Below are positions 36,332 to 46,465 of a stretch of 64,000 nucleotides of DNA, piece by piece (position 1 is the stretch's first letter; each line of letters begins with the position of its first letter). Position numbers and translations under genes: made by a program. The stretch comes from Pseudonocardia autotrophica. Lineage in GTDB: Bacteria; Actinomycetota; Actinomycetes; Mycobacteriales; Pseudonocardiaceae. The notes beneath the pieces are model-generated. The model was not told the origin of the DNA. It was given only the letters and a program-made list of their open reading frames with translations, and did no database searches. The stretch covers positions 1 through 64,000 of the forward strand of contig NZ_JNYD01000020.1 in the NCBI RefSeq assembly GCF_000717175.1, written 5' to 3'.

Positions 36332-36889
36332 GTGACCACGGAGAAGGGCGAGCGCCGCCGGCAGGCGCTCACCGAGGCCGCGGGGGAGCTGCTCCGCGAG
36401 GGCGGCTTCGACGCCGTCCGGCACCGTGCGGTCGCCGAACGCGCCGGCCTCCCGCTCGCCTCCACGACGTACTACTTCGACTCGCTCGACGAGCTGGTCA
36501 CGGCCGCGGTCGAGCTCACCAGCCGGCAGGAGCTCGCGGCCGGCCGCGCGGAGCTCGACGCCGGCACCGAGGCGGACCCGCTCGAGCTGGTGCTCGACCA
36601 GCTGCTGGGCCGGGACTCCCGCAAGGGCGGGCTCGACGCGGTGCTGCTGCGCTACGAGCAGCTCGTCGGGGCCGGGCGGCGGCCCTACCTCGCCCCGCTC
36701 ATGCGCACCCTGCGCGCCGAGCTCGACAGCCTGCTCACCGAGGCCCTGGCCCGTGCCGGGCACCCGCTCGACGCGGGCGGGCTGCGGCGGGTGATCGAGG
36801 TCGTCGACGGCGCGGTCCTGTCCGCGCTGATCGAGGCCGACCCCGATCCCCGGGCCACCGCGCGGGCGGCGCTCCTGCGCGTTCTGTAG
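36332..36889 (+). CDS. TetR-family transcriptional regulator
   Basis: The 185-aa protein has the TetR DNA-binding region: RRQALTEAAGELLREGGFDAVRHRAVAERAGLPLASTTYYFDSLDELV. The C-terminal domain for ligand binding is short and helical. GTG 36332 is chosen as it is 7 nt from a CAGACT element. It lies 19 bp before purB; nothing shows which genes it controls. Confidence 0.93.
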   Translation: MTTEKGERRRQALTEAAGELLREGGFDAVRHRAVAERAGLPLASTTYYFDSLDELVTAAVELTSRQELAAGRAELDAGTEADPLELVLDQLLGRDSRKGGLDAVLLRYEQLVGAGRRPYLAPLMRTLRAELDSLLTEALARAGHPLDAGGLRRVIEVVDGAVLSALIEADPDPRATARAALLRVL

Positions 36890-36908
36890 CCACGTACCCT
36901 GGTCAGAC

Positions 36909-38327
36909 GTGATCCCCAACGTGCTGGCCGCGCGGTACGCGAGCCCCGAGCTGGTCGAGATCTGGTCGCCCGAGTACAAGATCGTGCTGGAGCGGCGCCT
37001 GTGGATCGCGGTGCTCAAGGCGCAGCGCGATCTGGGTGTCGACGTGCCGGAGCAGGCGATCGCCGACTACGAGCGCGTGGTCGAGCAGGTCGACCTCGCC
37101 TCGATCGCCGAGCGCGAGCGCGTCACGCGGCACGACGTGAAGGCCCGGATCGAGGAGTTCAACGCCCTCGCCGGCCACGAGCAGGTGCACAAGGGCCTGA
37201 CCAGCCGCGACCTCACCGAGAACGTCGAGCAGCTGCAGATGCGGCTGTCCCTGGAGCTGGTCCGGGACCGCACGGTCGCGGTGCTGGCCCGGCTGGCGCG
37301 CCGGGCGTCGGAGTACGCCGAGCTGGTCATGGCCGGCCGCAGCCACAACGTCGCGGCCCAGGCCACCACGCTCGGCAAGCGCTTCGCCTCCGCGGCCGAC
37401 GAGCTGCTCGTCGCGTACCGGCGGCTGGAGGAGCTGCGGGCGCGCTACCCGCTGCGCGGCATCAAGGGCCCGGTCGGCACGGCCCAGGACATGCTCGACC
37501 TGCTCGACGGCGACGCCGCCAAGCTGGCGCAGCTCGAGTCCCGGGTCGCCGGGCACCTCGGTTTCGCGGGCGTGTTCACCAGCGTCGGGCAGGTGTACCC
37601 CCGCTCGCTCGACCACGACGTCTGCTCGCTGCTCGTGCAGCTGGGCGCGGCGCCGTCGTCGCTCGCCACCACGATCCGGCTGATGGCGGGCCAGGAGCTC
37701 GCGACCGAGGGCTTCAAGCCCGGCCAGGTCGGGTCGAGCGCGATGCCGCACAAGATGAACACCCGCTCCGCGGAGCGGATCAACGGGCTGCAGGTGGTGC
37801 TGCGCGGCACCGCGTCGATGGCCGCCGAGCTGGCCGGCGCGCAGTGGAACGAGGGCGACGTGTTCTGCTCCGTCGTCCGCCGGGTCGCGCTGCCCGACGC
37901 CTTCTTCGCCCTCGACGGCCTCTACGAGACCACGCTGACCGTGCTCGACGAGTTCGGCGCCTACCCGGCCGTGATCGCCCGCGAGCTGGACCGCTACCTG
38001 CCTTTCCTCGCCACCACCAAGGTGCTGATGGCGGCGGTGCGGGCCGGGGTCGGCCGGGAGACCGCGCACGAGGTGATCAAGGAGCACGCGGTCGGCGTCG
38101 CGCTGGCGATGCGGGAGAAGGGCCAGCAGGACAACGACCTGGTCGAGCGCCTGCAGGCCGACGAGCGCCTGGGGCTCCCGGCGGGCCTGCTCGACGGGCT
38201 GCTCGCCGACCCGCTGTCCTTCACCGGCGCCGCGACCGCGCAGGTCGCCGCGGTGGTCGCGCAGGTCGCGGAGATCACGGACGCGCTGCCCGAGGCCGCG
38301 GCCTACACCCCCGGAGCGATCCTGTGA
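36909..38327 (+). CDS. purB: Adenylosuccinate lyase
   Basis: PurB acts twice in purine synthesis, on SAICAR and on adenylosuccinate, releasing fumarate. The 472-aa protein has the superfamily signature GSSAMPHKMNTR, the catalytic TSRDLTEN region and AGRSHNVAAQATTLGKRFA. GTG 36909 lies 8 nt after TACCCT, as for a leaderless mRNA. Its stop overlaps the purC start (GTGA). Confidence 0.97.
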   Translation: MIPNVLAARYASPELVEIWSPEYKIVLERRLWIAVLKAQRDLGVDVPEQAIADYERVVEQVDLASIAERERVTRHDVKARIEEFNALAGHEQVHKGLTSRDLTENVEQLQMRLSLELVRDRTVAVLARLARRASEYAELVMAGRSHNVAAQATTLGKRFASAADELLVAYRRLEELRARYPLRGIKGPVGTAQDMLDLLDGDAAKLAQLESRVAGHLGFAGVFTSVGQVYPRSLDHDVCSLLVQLGAAPSSLATTIRLMAGQELATEGFKPGQVGSSAMPHKMNTRSAERINGLQVVLRGTASMAAELAGAQWNEGDVFCSVVRRVALPDAFFALDGLYETTLTVLDEFGAYPAVIARELDRYLPFLATTKVLMAAVRAGVGRETAHEVIKEHAVGVALAMREKGQQDNDLVERLQADERLGLPAGLLDGLLADPLSFTGAATAQVAAVVAQVAEITDALPEAAAYTPGAIL

Positions 38328-39160
38328 AGCTGCTGCACTCCGGCAAGGTCCGGGACATCTACGAGGACCGGGGCGACATCGTCCTGGTCGCGTCGGACCG
38401 GCTGTCGGTGTTCGACGTCATCCTCCCGACGCCGGTGCCGGACAAGGGCAAGATCCTCACCTCGCTCTCCCTGTGGTGGTTCGACAAGGTCGCGGACCTC
38501 GTGCCGCACCACGTCCTGAGCTCCACGGACGTCCCCGAGGAGTTCGCAGGCCGGGCGGTGCGGTGCCGGCGGCTGGAGATGCTGCCGGTCGAGTGCGTGG
38601 CTCGCGGCTACCTGACCGGCGGCGGCCTCACGGAGTACCGCGAGACCGGCACCGTGTCCGGCATCGCGCTGCCGCCCGGGCTGGAGGACGGGTCGCGGTT
38701 CCCCGAGCCGATCTTCACGCCGTCGAGCAAGGCGCCGAAGGGGCAGCACGACGAGGCGATCACGTTCGCGCAGGTCGAGGACCTGGTCGGCGCCGAGACC
38801 GCGGCCCGGATCCGGGACCTCACGCTCGAGGTCTACCGGATGGGCGCGGAGATCACGGAGAAGAACGGGATCCTGCTCGCCGACACCAAGCTGGAGTTCG
38901 GCCGGGACGCCGACGGGCGGATCGTGCTGGGCGACGAGGTGCTCACGCCGGACTCGTCGCGGTTCTGGCCCGCCGACCAGTGGGAGCCCGGCCGCCCGCA
39001 GTACAGCTTCGACAAGCAGTACGCGCGGGAGTGGGCGCTCTCCACGGGCTGGGACAAGACCGAGCCCGGCCCCGAGGTCCCGCCGGAGGTGGTCGCGGCC
39101 GTCCGCGCCCGCTACACCGAGGTCTACGAGCGGATCACCGGCAGCCCCTGGACCCTGTGA
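38324..39160 (+). CDS. purC: SAICAR synthetase
   Basis: PurC joins aspartate to CAIR in step 8. The 278-aa protein has HSGKVRDIYEDRGDIVLVASDRLSVFDV, PVECVARGYLTGGG, the IFTPSSKAPKGQHDE substrate loop and LADTKLEFG. It is the eukaryote/actinobacterial-length form rather than the short Gram-positive form. GTGA overlap with purB means the two are translationally coupled. Confidence 0.97.
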   Translation: MKLLHSGKVRDIYEDRGDIVLVASDRLSVFDVILPTPVPDKGKILTSLSLWWFDKVADLVPHHVLSSTDVPEEFAGRAVRCRRLEMLPVECVARGYLTGGGLTEYRETGTVSGIALPPGLEDGSRFPEPIFTPSSKAPKGQHDEAITFAQVEDLVGAETAARIRDLTLEVYRMGAEITEKNGILLADTKLEFGRDADGRIVLGDEVLTPDSSRFWPADQWEPGRPQYSFDKQYAREWALSTGWDKTEPGPEVPPEVVAAVRARYTEVYERITGSPWTL

Positions 39161-39196
39161 GTGGCGATGGTCGCCAGAGCGACCATCGCCACTCAC
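39157..39196 (+). terminator. purBC terminator
   Basis: An 18-bp perfect inverted repeat with a CAGA loop includes the purC stop codon itself (39158-39160). It is followed by GACC with no T-run. The 3' arm ends in CTCACGACC, a flank also found behind purM. Confidence 0.85.
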
Positions 39197-39241
39197 GACC
39201 CTGTCCGGCGCCGTTCACCTGCGGAGCGTTCCCTTCGGGGC

Positions 39242-39988
39242 ATGTCCGCCCGACTGGTCGTCTCGCTCTCCGGGCTCACCGACGCCCGGGCCGACGCCCT
39301 GCCCCGCGCCCGCGCGCTGGCCGCCGACCTCGACCTGCGCGGCGTCCCGCTGACCCACCTGGTGCAGCCCGCCTCGCCGGACGGGCCGCCGCCGCCCGAG
39401 CTGCTGGGGTGGCTGCGCGACCGCACCCGCGGTGCCGACGAGCTCGCCCTGCACGGCTACGACCACACCCCGGACCCCGCGCGGCGCGGCGGCGTCGGGC
39501 GCAAGGGCGAGTTCGCCGCGCTGCCCCGGCACGAGGCCGGCCTCCGGCTCACCGCCGCCCGGCGCGCGCTCACCGGTCTCGGGCTGGGCACCGCCGTGTT
39601 CGCCGCGCCGCGCTGGCTCGCCTCGCCCGGCACCGTCGAGGCGGTGCGCGAACAGGGCTTCCGCATGTGTCTCGACGACGGCGGCGTCCACCTCTTCGCC
39701 GACGGCGTGCTCCTGCGGGCGCGCGCCCTCGGCTTCCGGCTCGACGCCGTGGTGTCCGGTGACGACCGGCGGCGGGCCGAATCCTGGCGCTGCCGGGTGC
39801 TGCACGCCGAGGCCGTGCGGATCGCCCGCCGGGCGGGTGTCGTGCGGATCGGCGTGCGCGCCAAGGACCTCCGCCACGACGACCGGGTCCGCACGGTGCG
39901 GGAGACCGTCGACGCCGTCCTCGCCGAGGGGGCGTGGCCCACCACCTACGCCGCGCTGTCCGCGAGCCCGGCCGCCCGCACCGCCTGA
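39242..39988 (+). CDS. DUF2334 polysaccharide deacetylase-like protein
   Basis: The 248-aa protein has the layout of DUF2334/NodB-like deacetylases: a first strand (RLVVSLSGLTDARAD), then DELALHGYDHTPD with the HGYxH metal motif, KGEFAALPRHEA, and FAAPRWLAS. No signal peptide is seen with this start. ATG 39242 follows GGAGCGTTCCCTTCGGGGC, which is not a strong site. Substrate unknown. Confidence 0.8.
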   Translation: MSARLVVSLSGLTDARADALPRARALAADLDLRGVPLTHLVQPASPDGPPPPELLGWLRDRTRGADELALHGYDHTPDPARRGGVGRKGEFAALPRHEAGLRLTAARRALTGLGLGTAVFAAPRWLASPGTVEAVREQGFRMCLDDGGVHLFADGVLLRARALGFRLDAVVSGDDRRRAESWRCRVLHAEAVRIARRAGVVRIGVRAKDLRHDDRVRTVRETVDAVLAEGAWPTTYAALSASPAARTA

Positions 39989-40060
39989 GGCCCCTGGCGC
40001 TTCCTCGATCGTCGGAGGACCCTGTCCGGCTCCCGCAGGACCGCGAGAAGGGAGAGGGAC

Positions 40061-40348
40061 ATGCCGCACGGCCGCTGTGTCATCTACTCGTTCGCCGGTG
40101 ACGAGCAGGAGATGATCGCGAAGGCGAAAGCCGGTGTCCTGCCGCTCATGCAGGCCCAGCCCGGCTACCTCGCCTACGGGGTGATGACCCAGGAGGGGAA
40201 GATCATCTCGATGAGCGCCTGGGCGTCGCAGGCGGAGGCCGAGGCCGCCGACGAGGTCGCCCGCCAGTGGGCCAAGGACAACATCGACGCCACGGTGCTG
40301 GAGCGCTTCGTGGGTGAGTACGCCTGGCTCGACATCGGTCAGCAGTAG
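40061..40348 (+). CDS. Small ABM-domain-like protein
   Basis: The 95-aa protein (MPHGRCVIYSFAGDEQEMIAKAKAGVLPLMQAQPGYLAYGVM) has the ferredoxin-like alpha/beta order of antibiotic biosynthesis monooxygenase domains: strand, helix, QPGYLAYGV strand, ISMSAWASQAEAEAA. GAGAGGG lies just before the ATG. The specific role is unknown. Confidence 0.82.
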   Translation: MPHGRCVIYSFAGDEQEMIAKAKAGVLPLMQAQPGYLAYGVMTQEGKIISMSAWASQAEAEAADEVARQWAKDNIDATVLERFVGEYAWLDIGQQ

Positions 40349-40359
40349 GGCCACGCGCG

Positions 40360-40431
40360 GGTCGGCACCTCCGGTCGCCCGGAACCCCACGTCCCCGTCG
40401 TCCCGGGACGTGCGGCCCGGAGGTGCCGACC
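40360..40431. terminator. Bidirectional terminator
   Basis: GGTCGGCACCTCCGG (40360-40374) and CCGGAGGTGCCGACC (40417-40431) form a perfect 15-bp stem with an inner CCACGTCCC/GGGACGTG pairing. It lies between convergent stops at 40348 and 40438 and can serve both genes. Confidence 0.88.
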
Positions 40432-40437
40432 TCGGGC

Positions 40438-41400
40438 TCAGGGAACCAGCACCGCCTTGCCGGCGACCTCGCGGTCCTGCAGCGCGGTGTGGGCGTCCGC
40501 CGCCTTCGCGAGCGGGAAGCGCCGCCCCACCACCGGCCGGATCCGGCCCGCGGCCGCCTCCCGCAGCATCCGCTCCTGGCGGGCCCGCCGGCCGCCCCCG
40601 AACCCGGCGAGCTGCTCCGTCCCCCGCACGCCGATCCCCCGGGAGTGCGCCTCCACCGGGTCCACCTCGGTCGGACCGCCACCCGCGACGCCGTAGTTGG
40701 AGTAGCGGCCACCCGCGCCGACCAGCCCGAACGCGGCCCGGCCGAGCGCGCCGCCCACGCCGTCCAGCACCACGTCGACCTGGCCGACCCGGCGGCGCAC
40801 GGCGTCCGCCCACTCCGGTTCGCCGTAGTCGACGGCGAGGTCCGCGCCGAGCGAGCGGGCCAGCGCGAGCTTCTCGGCGCCGCGCGCCGCACCGATCACC
40901 CGCGCCCCGGTCGACCGTGCGAGCTGCACGAGCAGGCTGCCCGCCCCGCCCGCCGCCGGCAGGACGAGCACGAGCTCGCCGGGCCGCACGCCGAGGTCGC
41001 CGAACAGGGCCAGCGCAGTGCCGCCGTCGTGCAGCAGCACCATCGCCTCGGCCGCGCCGAGCCCGTCGGGGACGGGGAGGACGGAGGTGAGGGGCGCGAC
41101 GAGCTGCTCGGCGTAGGCGCCGCCCTCGACGTCGGCCAGCACACGGCGCTCCAGCCAACCCGCGTCCACGCCCGCGCCGACCTCCCGTACCCGGCCCGCC
41201 GCCCCGCGCCCGGGGACGTAGGGGAGCGGGGTCGCGAACCGCGGGCCGGCGGCGCCACGCCGGATGATCGTGTCGAGGGTCAGCACGCCGGCGGCCTCGA
41301 CCTCCACCACGACCTCGCCCGGCCCCGCGACCGGGTCGGGCACCTCCACCGGCCGCAGCACCTCGGGACCGCCGAACTCGTCCACCCTGATGACCAGCAC
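40438..41400 (-). CDS. Zinc-independent quinone oxidoreductase-like MDR protein
   Basis: The 320-aa protein is a medium-chain dehydrogenase/reductase: an N-terminal GroES-like domain (PVAGPGEVVVEVEAAGVLTLDTIIRRG; PYVPGRGAAGRVREVG) and a Rossmann domain with VLPAAGGAGSLLVQLAR and VDVVLDGVGG. No zinc-binding cysteine set is present, so it is quinone-reductase-like and uses NADPH. GTG 41400 follows AGGAGGAG. Confidence 0.92.
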   Translation of the reverse strand: MLVIRVDEFGGPEVLRPVEVPDPVAGPGEVVVEVEAAGVLTLDTIIRRGAAGPRFATPLPYVPGRGAAGRVREVGAGVDAGWLERRVLADVEGGAYAEQLVAPLTSVLPVPDGLGAAEAMVLLHDGGTALALFGDLGVRPGELVLVLPAAGGAGSLLVQLARSTGARVIGAARGAEKLALARSLGADLAVDYGEPEWADAVRRRVGQVDVVLDGVGGALGRAAFGLVGAGGRYSNYGVAGGGPTEVDPVEAHSRGIGVRGTEQLAGFGGGRRARQERMLREAAAGRIRPVVGRRFPLAKAADAHTALQDREVAGKAVLVP

Positions 41401-41450
41401 TTCTCCTCCTCGGGTCGTCGCCGGACCCACCCTCGGAGGTGAAGTGCGGT

Positions 41451-42101
41451 TCAGGTCAAGGGTCGGACCGTGGTGGCCTTCTCCCGGTCCAGCACCTCGA
41501 CCGTGGTCCCCTTCGGCGCGAGGTTGGTGAACAGGCCGTAGTGCATCGCCGGGTTGGCGAGCACCGCCTCGTGGATCGGCACGGCGGTGCGCGGGGTCAT
41601 GGCACGCAGGTAGTCCACGGCGTCGCCGGCCTTGAGCCAGGGCGCGCCCGTCGGCAGCAGCAGGGTGTCGACCGGGTCGCGGCCCTCGGGCAGCGGGACG
41701 TAGGCGTCGCCCGGGTGCAGCAGGGCGTCGTCGACCAGGTAGCCGTTGTTGCGGATGATCGGGATGTCCCGGTGGATCTCCGCGTGGTCGCCGTTCCCGA
41801 CCACCTCGATCCGCGCGCCGGCGACCTCGAGCACCGCGCCCGGGGCGGTGGTCTCGTACTCCGGGCCGTCGAGCTGCTCGGCGGTGCCGTCGTCGACGAT
41901 CAGCCGGGCGTCCGGGTTGGCGCGCAGGAGCGCGGTGAGCCGGTCGGCGTCGAGGTGATCGAAGTGCTGGTGGGTCACCAGGACCGCGTCGAGTCCGGTC
42001 AGCGACTCGAAACCGGTGGAGAAGGCGCCCGGGTCGAACAGCAGGCGGGCGGAACCGGTGTCGACCAGCACGCAGGCGTGGCCGTAGTGCGTGAGCTGCA
42101 T
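41451..42101 (-). CDS. Metallo-beta-lactamase fold hydrolase (Rv0786c-like)
   Basis: The 216-aa protein starts MQLTHYGHACVLVDTGSARLLFDPGAFS and has the metal motif THQHFDHLD, GNGDHAEIH and a C-terminal AVPIHEAV histidine, the UPF0173/L-ascorbate-6-phosphate lactonase-like branch. Substrate unknown. It is divergent from purS, as Rv0786c is in M. tuberculosis. Confidence 0.92.
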   Translation of the reverse strand: MQLTHYGHACVLVDTGSARLLFDPGAFSTGFESLTGLDAVLVTHQHFDHLDADRLTALLRANPDARLIVDDGTAEQLDGPEYETTAPGAVLEVAGARIEVVGNGDHAEIHRDIPIIRNNGYLVDDALLHPGDAYVPLPEGRDPVDTLLLPTGAPWLKAGDAVDYLRAMTPRTAVPIHEAVLANPAMHYGLFTNLAPKGTTVEVLDREKATTVRPLT

Positions 42102-42210
42102 GCCCCCACCCTGCTCCGGTGCGCGGCCCCCGGCACGCGCGGGCCGCGTGTCACCAGCCTCACCCGGGCGGGGCGCCGTCGTCGTCGCAGTTCACCGTAC
42201 GCTTGACGGC

Positions 42211-42441
42211 GTGGCGAGAGTGGTCGTGGACGTGATGCCCAAGCCCGAGATCCTGGACGTGCAGGGCCAGGCGGTCTCCCGCGCGCTCACCCGGATCGGC
42301 GTGTCCGGCATCGAGGTGCGGCAGGGCAAGCACTTCGAGCTCGAGGTCGACGACTCGGTCGACGACGAGACCCTGCACCGCATCGCCGGCGACCTGCTGG
42401 CCAACCCGGTGATCGAGGACTGGACGGTGACGCGGGTATGA
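42211..42441 (+). CDS. purS: FGAM synthase subunit PurS
   Basis: The 76-aa protein ([39 protein letters not shown]) is the small PurS subunit that bridges PurL and PurQ. GTG 42211 is 7 nt after TACGCT, so the transcript is leaderless. The ATGA overlap with purQ couples the two. Confidence 0.96.
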   Translation: MARVVVDVMPKPEILDVQGQAVSRALTRIGVSGIEVRQGKHFELEVDDSVDDETLHRIAGDLLANPVIEDWTVTRV

Positions 42442-43124
42442 GCACGCGGATCGGGGTCATCACCTTCCCCGGCACGCTCGACGACGTCGACGCCTCGCGG
42501 GCGGTCCGCTACGCGGGCGCCGAGCCCGTCGCGCTCTGGCACGGCGACCACGACCTGCAGGAGGTCGACGCGGTCGTCGTCCCCGGCGGTTTCTCCTACG
42601 GCGACTACCTGCGCGCCGGCGCCATCGCGAGCCTCGCGCCCATCATGCGCGAGGTCGTCGAGGGCGCGGCGAAGGGCCTGCCGGTCCTCGGCATCTGCAA
42701 CGGCTTCCAGATCCTCTGCGAGGCCGGGCTGCTGCCGGGCGCGCTGACCCGCAACGAGAAGCTGCACTTCGTCTGCCGGGACCAGAAGCTCCGCGTCGAG
42801 AACGCCGACACCGCCTGGACCAGCGGGTTCACCCGGGACGAGGAGATCCTCGTCCCGGTGAAGAACGCCGAGGGCCGCTTCGTGGCCGCGCCGGACACGC
42901 TGAAGGCGCTGGAGGCCGAGGGCCGCGTGGTGTTCCGCTACGTCGGCGGCAACCCCAACGGCTCCGCGGCGGACATCGCGGGCGTCGCCTCCGAGAACGG
43001 CCGGGTCGTGGGCCTCATGCCGCACCCGGAGCACGCGATCGACCTGCTCACCGGGCCCTCCGAGCAGGGCCTGGGTTTGTTCACCTCGGTCCTGGGCACG
43101 CTCGCGGGTGCTCCCGCAGCCTGA
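42438..43124 (+). CDS. purQ: FGAM synthase glutaminase subunit PurQ
   Basis: PurQ releases ammonia from glutamine for step 4. The 228-aa protein has the class I amidotransferase triad: Cys in LGICNGFQ, and His-Glu in [24 protein letters not shown] is typical. The start overlaps the purS stop by 4 bp. Confidence 0.97.
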   Translation: MSTRIGVITFPGTLDDVDASRAVRYAGAEPVALWHGDHDLQEVDAVVVPGGFSYGDYLRAGAIASLAPIMREVVEGAAKGLPVLGICNGFQILCEAGLLPGALTRNEKLHFVCRDQKLRVENADTAWTSGFTRDEEILVPVKNAEGRFVAAPDTLKALEAEGRVVFRYVGGNPNGSAADIAGVASENGRVVGLMPHPEHAIDLLTGPSEQGLGLFTSVLGTLAGAPAA

Positions 43125-43179
43125 GATCGTCCGCGTCCCATTAGGCTGGCGGTCCGCTCCACCGACCGAGAGGCCGTTC

Positions 43180-44361
43180 GTGACCCGACCCCTGCCCGGT
43201 GCGGCCAGCCACCGGGTCCTGCTGGTCGAGGACGACCCGGGCGACGTCTTCCTCGTGCAGGAACTGCTCGCCGAGGTCGACCCGTCCGTGCGGGTCACCG
43301 TCGCCGAGTCGGTGCGCGCGGTCGTCGAGCGGAACCTGCTGCCCGCCGCGGACTGCGTGCTCCTGGACCTGAACCTGCCCGGTGTCAGCGGGCTCGACGG
43401 GCTGCGCGAGGTGCTGCAGGCGGACCCGTCCGCGGCCGTCTGCGTGCTCACCGGGCTCGACGACGAGCACCTCGGCATCGCCGCGGTCGGTGTCGGCGCG
43501 CAGGACTACCTGGTCAAGAACAAGGCCGACGGGGCCGTGCTGATCCGCGCGATCCGCTACGCCGTCGAGCGCCGGCGGGCCGAGGCCAGCATGGTCCGGC
43601 TCCGCGAGGAGCAGCTCGTGGCCGCGGAGTCGGTGCGCCTCGAGCGCGGCCTGCTGCCGTCGCTGCTGCTCGACGGCAGCGCCGTGCACGGCCGCTCCTT
43701 CTACCGCTCCGGACGCACCCGCGCGGTGATCGGCGGGGACTTCTTCGACGCCGTCCGCGGGCCGTCGGGCACGGTGCACGCGATCATCGGCGACGTGTCC
43801 GGCCACGGTCCGGACGAGGCCGCGCTCGGCGCCCTGCTCCGGGTCTCCTGGCGGGCCCTGGTGCTGGCCGGGGTCGACGAGCCGCAGGTCCTGCCGAACC
43901 TGCAGGAGGTGCTGGTCAGCGAGCGGCACGAGCGCACGCTGTTCACCACCGTCTGCACCCTGACGATCGACCCGGCTCCCGAGGGCGGCAGCCGCGTGCT
44001 GCTCCGCTCGGCCGGCCACCCGCCGCCCGTGTCGCTGCGCCCCGGCCCGGTGTCGTTGCGGCCGCGCGTCGGCGTGCCGCTCGGCGTGCTGCGGGACGCG
44101 AAGTGGGAGCCCGAGATCCTCGAGCTGACGCCGGGGTGGGCGTTGCTGCTGTTCACGGACGGGCTGATCGAGGGCCGCGGCGCGCGGCCCGACGAGCTGC
44201 TCTGGCAGGAGGGCCTGATCGACGTTCTCGGGAAGGAGCGGGACACCCCGATGTCCGAGCTCCCGGGCAGGCTCGTCGAGCACGTCGAGCGGATCAACGG
44301 CGGCCCGCTCGCCGACGACGTCGCCATGCTGCTGCTCACGGACCTCGCGGGGGACGAGTGA
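43180..44361 (+). CDS. Response regulator with PP2C (SpoIIE/RsbU-type) phosphatase output
   Basis: The 393-aa protein joins an N-terminal receiver domain ([14 protein letters not shown]; phospho-Asp in VLLDLNLPG; Lys in YLVKNKA) through a helix to a PP2C-type serine phosphatase with intact metal motifs ([32 protein letters not shown]). Such proteins usually dephosphorylate an anti-anti-sigma factor. GTG 43180 follows GAGAGG, with TAGGCT at 43142-43147 as a likely -10. It is the first gene of a three-gene run with GTGA overlaps. Confidence 0.93.
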   Translation: MTRPLPGAASHRVLLVEDDPGDVFLVQELLAEVDPSVRVTVAESVRAVVERNLLPAADCVLLDLNLPGVSGLDGLREVLQADPSAAVCVLTGLDDEHLGIAAVGVGAQDYLVKNKADGAVLIRAIRYAVERRRAEASMVRLREEQLVAAESVRLERGLLPSLLLDGSAVHGRSFYRSGRTRAVIGGDFFDAVRGPSGTVHAIIGDVSGHGPDEAALGALLRVSWRALVLAGVDEPQVLPNLQEVLVSERHERTLFTTVCTLTIDPAPEGGSRVLLRSAGHPPPVSLRPGPVSLRPRVGVPLGVLRDAKWEPEILELTPGWALLLFTDGLIEGRGARPDELLWQEGLIDVLGKERDTPMSELPGRLVEHVERINGGPLADDVAMLLLTDLAGDE

Positions 44362-46010
44362 CCGCGCCTGCCGCCCCCCGACGCCGCGGCCCGGTCCGGT
44401 TGCGGCTCGACCCCGCCACGATGGAGGACGCGCAGCAGCGCTGGACGCTGCGCCGGTGGTTCACCGTCGGCGCCACCGTCCTCGGGGTGCTCTCGGTGCT
44501 CGCCGTCGTGCTCGGTGCCTGGGCCGTCGTCCGGATCGCCGACGCGCGCACCGTGCTCTACGACGAGGTCGCCCCGGCCGTCACCGCGAGCCAGAACCTG
44601 TCGTCGGCGGTGCGCGACCAGGAGACCGGGGTGCGCGGGTTCACCATCCTCGCCAACGACGTCTTCCTCGCGCCCTATGTGAACGGCAAGCAGGCCGAGG
44701 CGGCCGCCGTCGCCGCGCTGCAGCCGCTGGACCGGTCCTTCCCCGGCGCGCGCCTCCCGGCGAACCTGCAGGAGGTCGAGGTCGCCGCGGACACGTGGCG
44801 CCGCGACTACGCCGAGCCCACCATCGCGGCCGCCCGGGCCGGCGCGCCGACGCCGAACGCCGAGGAGGGCCGGCTGCTCTTCGACCGCGTCCGCGTGGCC
44901 ACGGCCACGCTGATCGACGACCTGCAGACCGAACGGCTCGCGGCCCGCCAGCGGCTGGACTCGACGATCACCTTCCTCGCCGTCGTCGGGATCACGATCA
45001 CGGCGGTGGCCGCGGTGTTCCTGCTGCTCGCCTCGATCGGGCTGCGCAAGGTCATCCTGAGTCCGATCCGCCGGCTCGCGGCGCAGACCCGCCAGGTCGT
45101 CGAGGGCTCCGTCGGCACCCGCGTGCTCGGCAGCGGCCCGCGCGAGCTCGTGGAGCTCGGGGCGGACGTCGAGGCCATGCGCTCCCACATCCAGCGCGAG
45201 GTCGACGAGCTGCAGGAGGCCAACGCCCAGCTCGACGACCGCACCCGCGACCTCGAGCGCTCCAACCGGGACCTGGAGCAGTTCGCCTACGTCGCCAGCC
45301 ACGACCTGCAGGAACCGCTGCGCAAGGTCTCGAGCTTCTGCCAGCTGCTGCAGCGGCGCTACGGCGGCAAGCTCGACGAGCGGGCCGACCAGTACATCGA
45401 GTTCGCCGTCGACGGTGCCCAGCGCATGCAGCGGCTGATCAACGACCTGCTGGCGTTCTCCCGTGTCGGCCGCACCACCACCGGCTTCGAGCCGGTCGAC
45501 CTGGGCAAGGCCGCCGGCGCGGCCGCGGCACAGCTGGCCGCGCAGGTGGAGGAGACCGGCGGCGAGATCGCGATCGCGGACGGGCTCCCCACCGTGCCCG
45601 GCGATCCCTCGCTGGTCCAGCAGCTGCTGATGAACCTGATCGGCAACGGTCTGAAGTTCCACCGCACGGACGTGCCGCCGGTCGTCCGCGTCGACGCCGT
45701 GCAGCGCGGCGACGAGTGGGAGGTCTCGGTGTCGGACAACGGCATCGGCATCGAGCCCGAGTTCGCCGACAAGATCTTCGTGATCTTCCAGCGCCTCCAC
45801 GGCCGCGACGTCTACGCCGGCACCGGCATCGGGCTGGCCCTGGCCAAGAAGATCGTCGAGTTCCACGGCGGCCGTATCTGGGTCGACCACGGCGAGCCCG
45901 ACGAGCCCGGCACGGCCATCCGTCTGACCCTGCCGGTGTCCCCGGCCGACCCGCCCCCCGCCGACCCGGCCCTCGCCGGCGCGGTCCCGAGCAAGGAGTC
46001 CCCGTCGTGA
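44358..46010 (+). CDS. CHASE3-HAMP sensor histidine kinase
   Basis: The 550-aa protein has a membrane helix (about 40-60), an extracellular CHASE3-like domain ([25 protein letters not shown]), a second helix (about 205-227), HAMP, a coiled coil, and the phosphoacceptor His315 in [15 protein letters not shown]. The ATPase domain has [13 protein letters not shown] (N box), [12 protein letters not shown] (G1) and [14 protein letters not shown] (G2). The [12 protein letters not shown] kinase box is of the phytochrome/Cph1-like type. It is coupled on both sides by GTGA overlaps. Confidence 0.95.
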   Translation: MTAPAAPRRRGPVRLRLDPATMEDAQQRWTLRRWFTVGATVLGVLSVLAVVLGAWAVVRIADARTVLYDEVAPAVTASQNLSSAVRDQETGVRGFTILANDVFLAPYVNGKQAEAAAVAALQPLDRSFPGARLPANLQEVEVAADTWRRDYAEPTIAAARAGAPTPNAEEGRLLFDRVRVATATLIDDLQTERLAARQRLDSTITFLAVVGITITAVAAVFLLLASIGLRKVILSPIRRLAAQTRQVVEGSVGTRVLGSGPRELVELGADVEAMRSHIQREVDELQEANAQLDDRTRDLERSNRDLEQFAYVASHDLQEPLRKVSSFCQLLQRRYGGKLDERADQYIEFAVDGAQRMQRLINDLLAFSRVGRTTTGFEPVDLGKAAGAAAAQLAAQVEETGGEIAIADGLPTVPGDPSLVQQLLMNLIGNGLKFHRTDVPPVVRVDAVQRGDEWEVSVSDNGIGIEPEFADKIFVIFQRLHGRDVYAGTGIGLALAKKIVEFHGGRIWVDHGEPDEPGTAIRLTLPVSPADPPPADPALAGAVPSKESPS

Positions 46011-46456
46011 CCGAAGCCCTCACCGACCCCGCCCGCATCGTCAACGTCCTCCTGGTGGAGGACGACCCGGGCGACGTCCTCATGACCCGCGAGGCCTTCG
46101 AGGAGCACCTGCACAACCGGCTCGACGTCGTCACCGACGGCGCCGCGGCGCTGGCCTACCTGCGCAACGAGGCGCCCTACGAGGACAGCCCGCGGCCGGA
46201 CCTGATCCTGCTCGACCTGAACCTGCCGCGCCGCGACGGGCGCGAGGTGCTCGCCGAGGTCAAGGCGGACGAGGCGCTGCGCTCGATCCCGGTCATCGTG
46301 CTCACCACGTCCCAGGCGGAGGAGGACGTGCTGCGCAGCTACCAGCTGCACGCCAACGCGTACGTGACCAAGCCGGTGGACTTCGACGGGTTCATCGAGG
46401 CCATCAAGCAGATCGACCACTTCTTCGTCAGCGTGGTCAAGCTGCCGGGCAGCTGA
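46007..46456 (+). CDS. Single-domain response regulator (Rcp1-like)
   Basis: The 149-aa receiver has [21 protein letters not shown], the phospho-Asp in [28 protein letters not shown] and YVTKPVD. The [12 protein letters not shown] and long final helix match the Rcp1-like group that pairs with phytochrome-type kinases. It has no output domain, so it probably acts as a phosphate acceptor or protein partner. GTGA overlap with the kinase. Confidence 0.94.
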   Translation: MTEALTDPARIVNVLLVEDDPGDVLMTREAFEEHLHNRLDVVTDGAAALAYLRNEAPYEDSPRPDLILLDLNLPRRDGREVLAEVKADEALRSIPVIVLTTSQAEEDVLRSYQLHANAYVTKPVDFDGFIEAIKQIDHFFVSVVKLPGS

Positions 46457-46465
46457 CGAAGCCGA

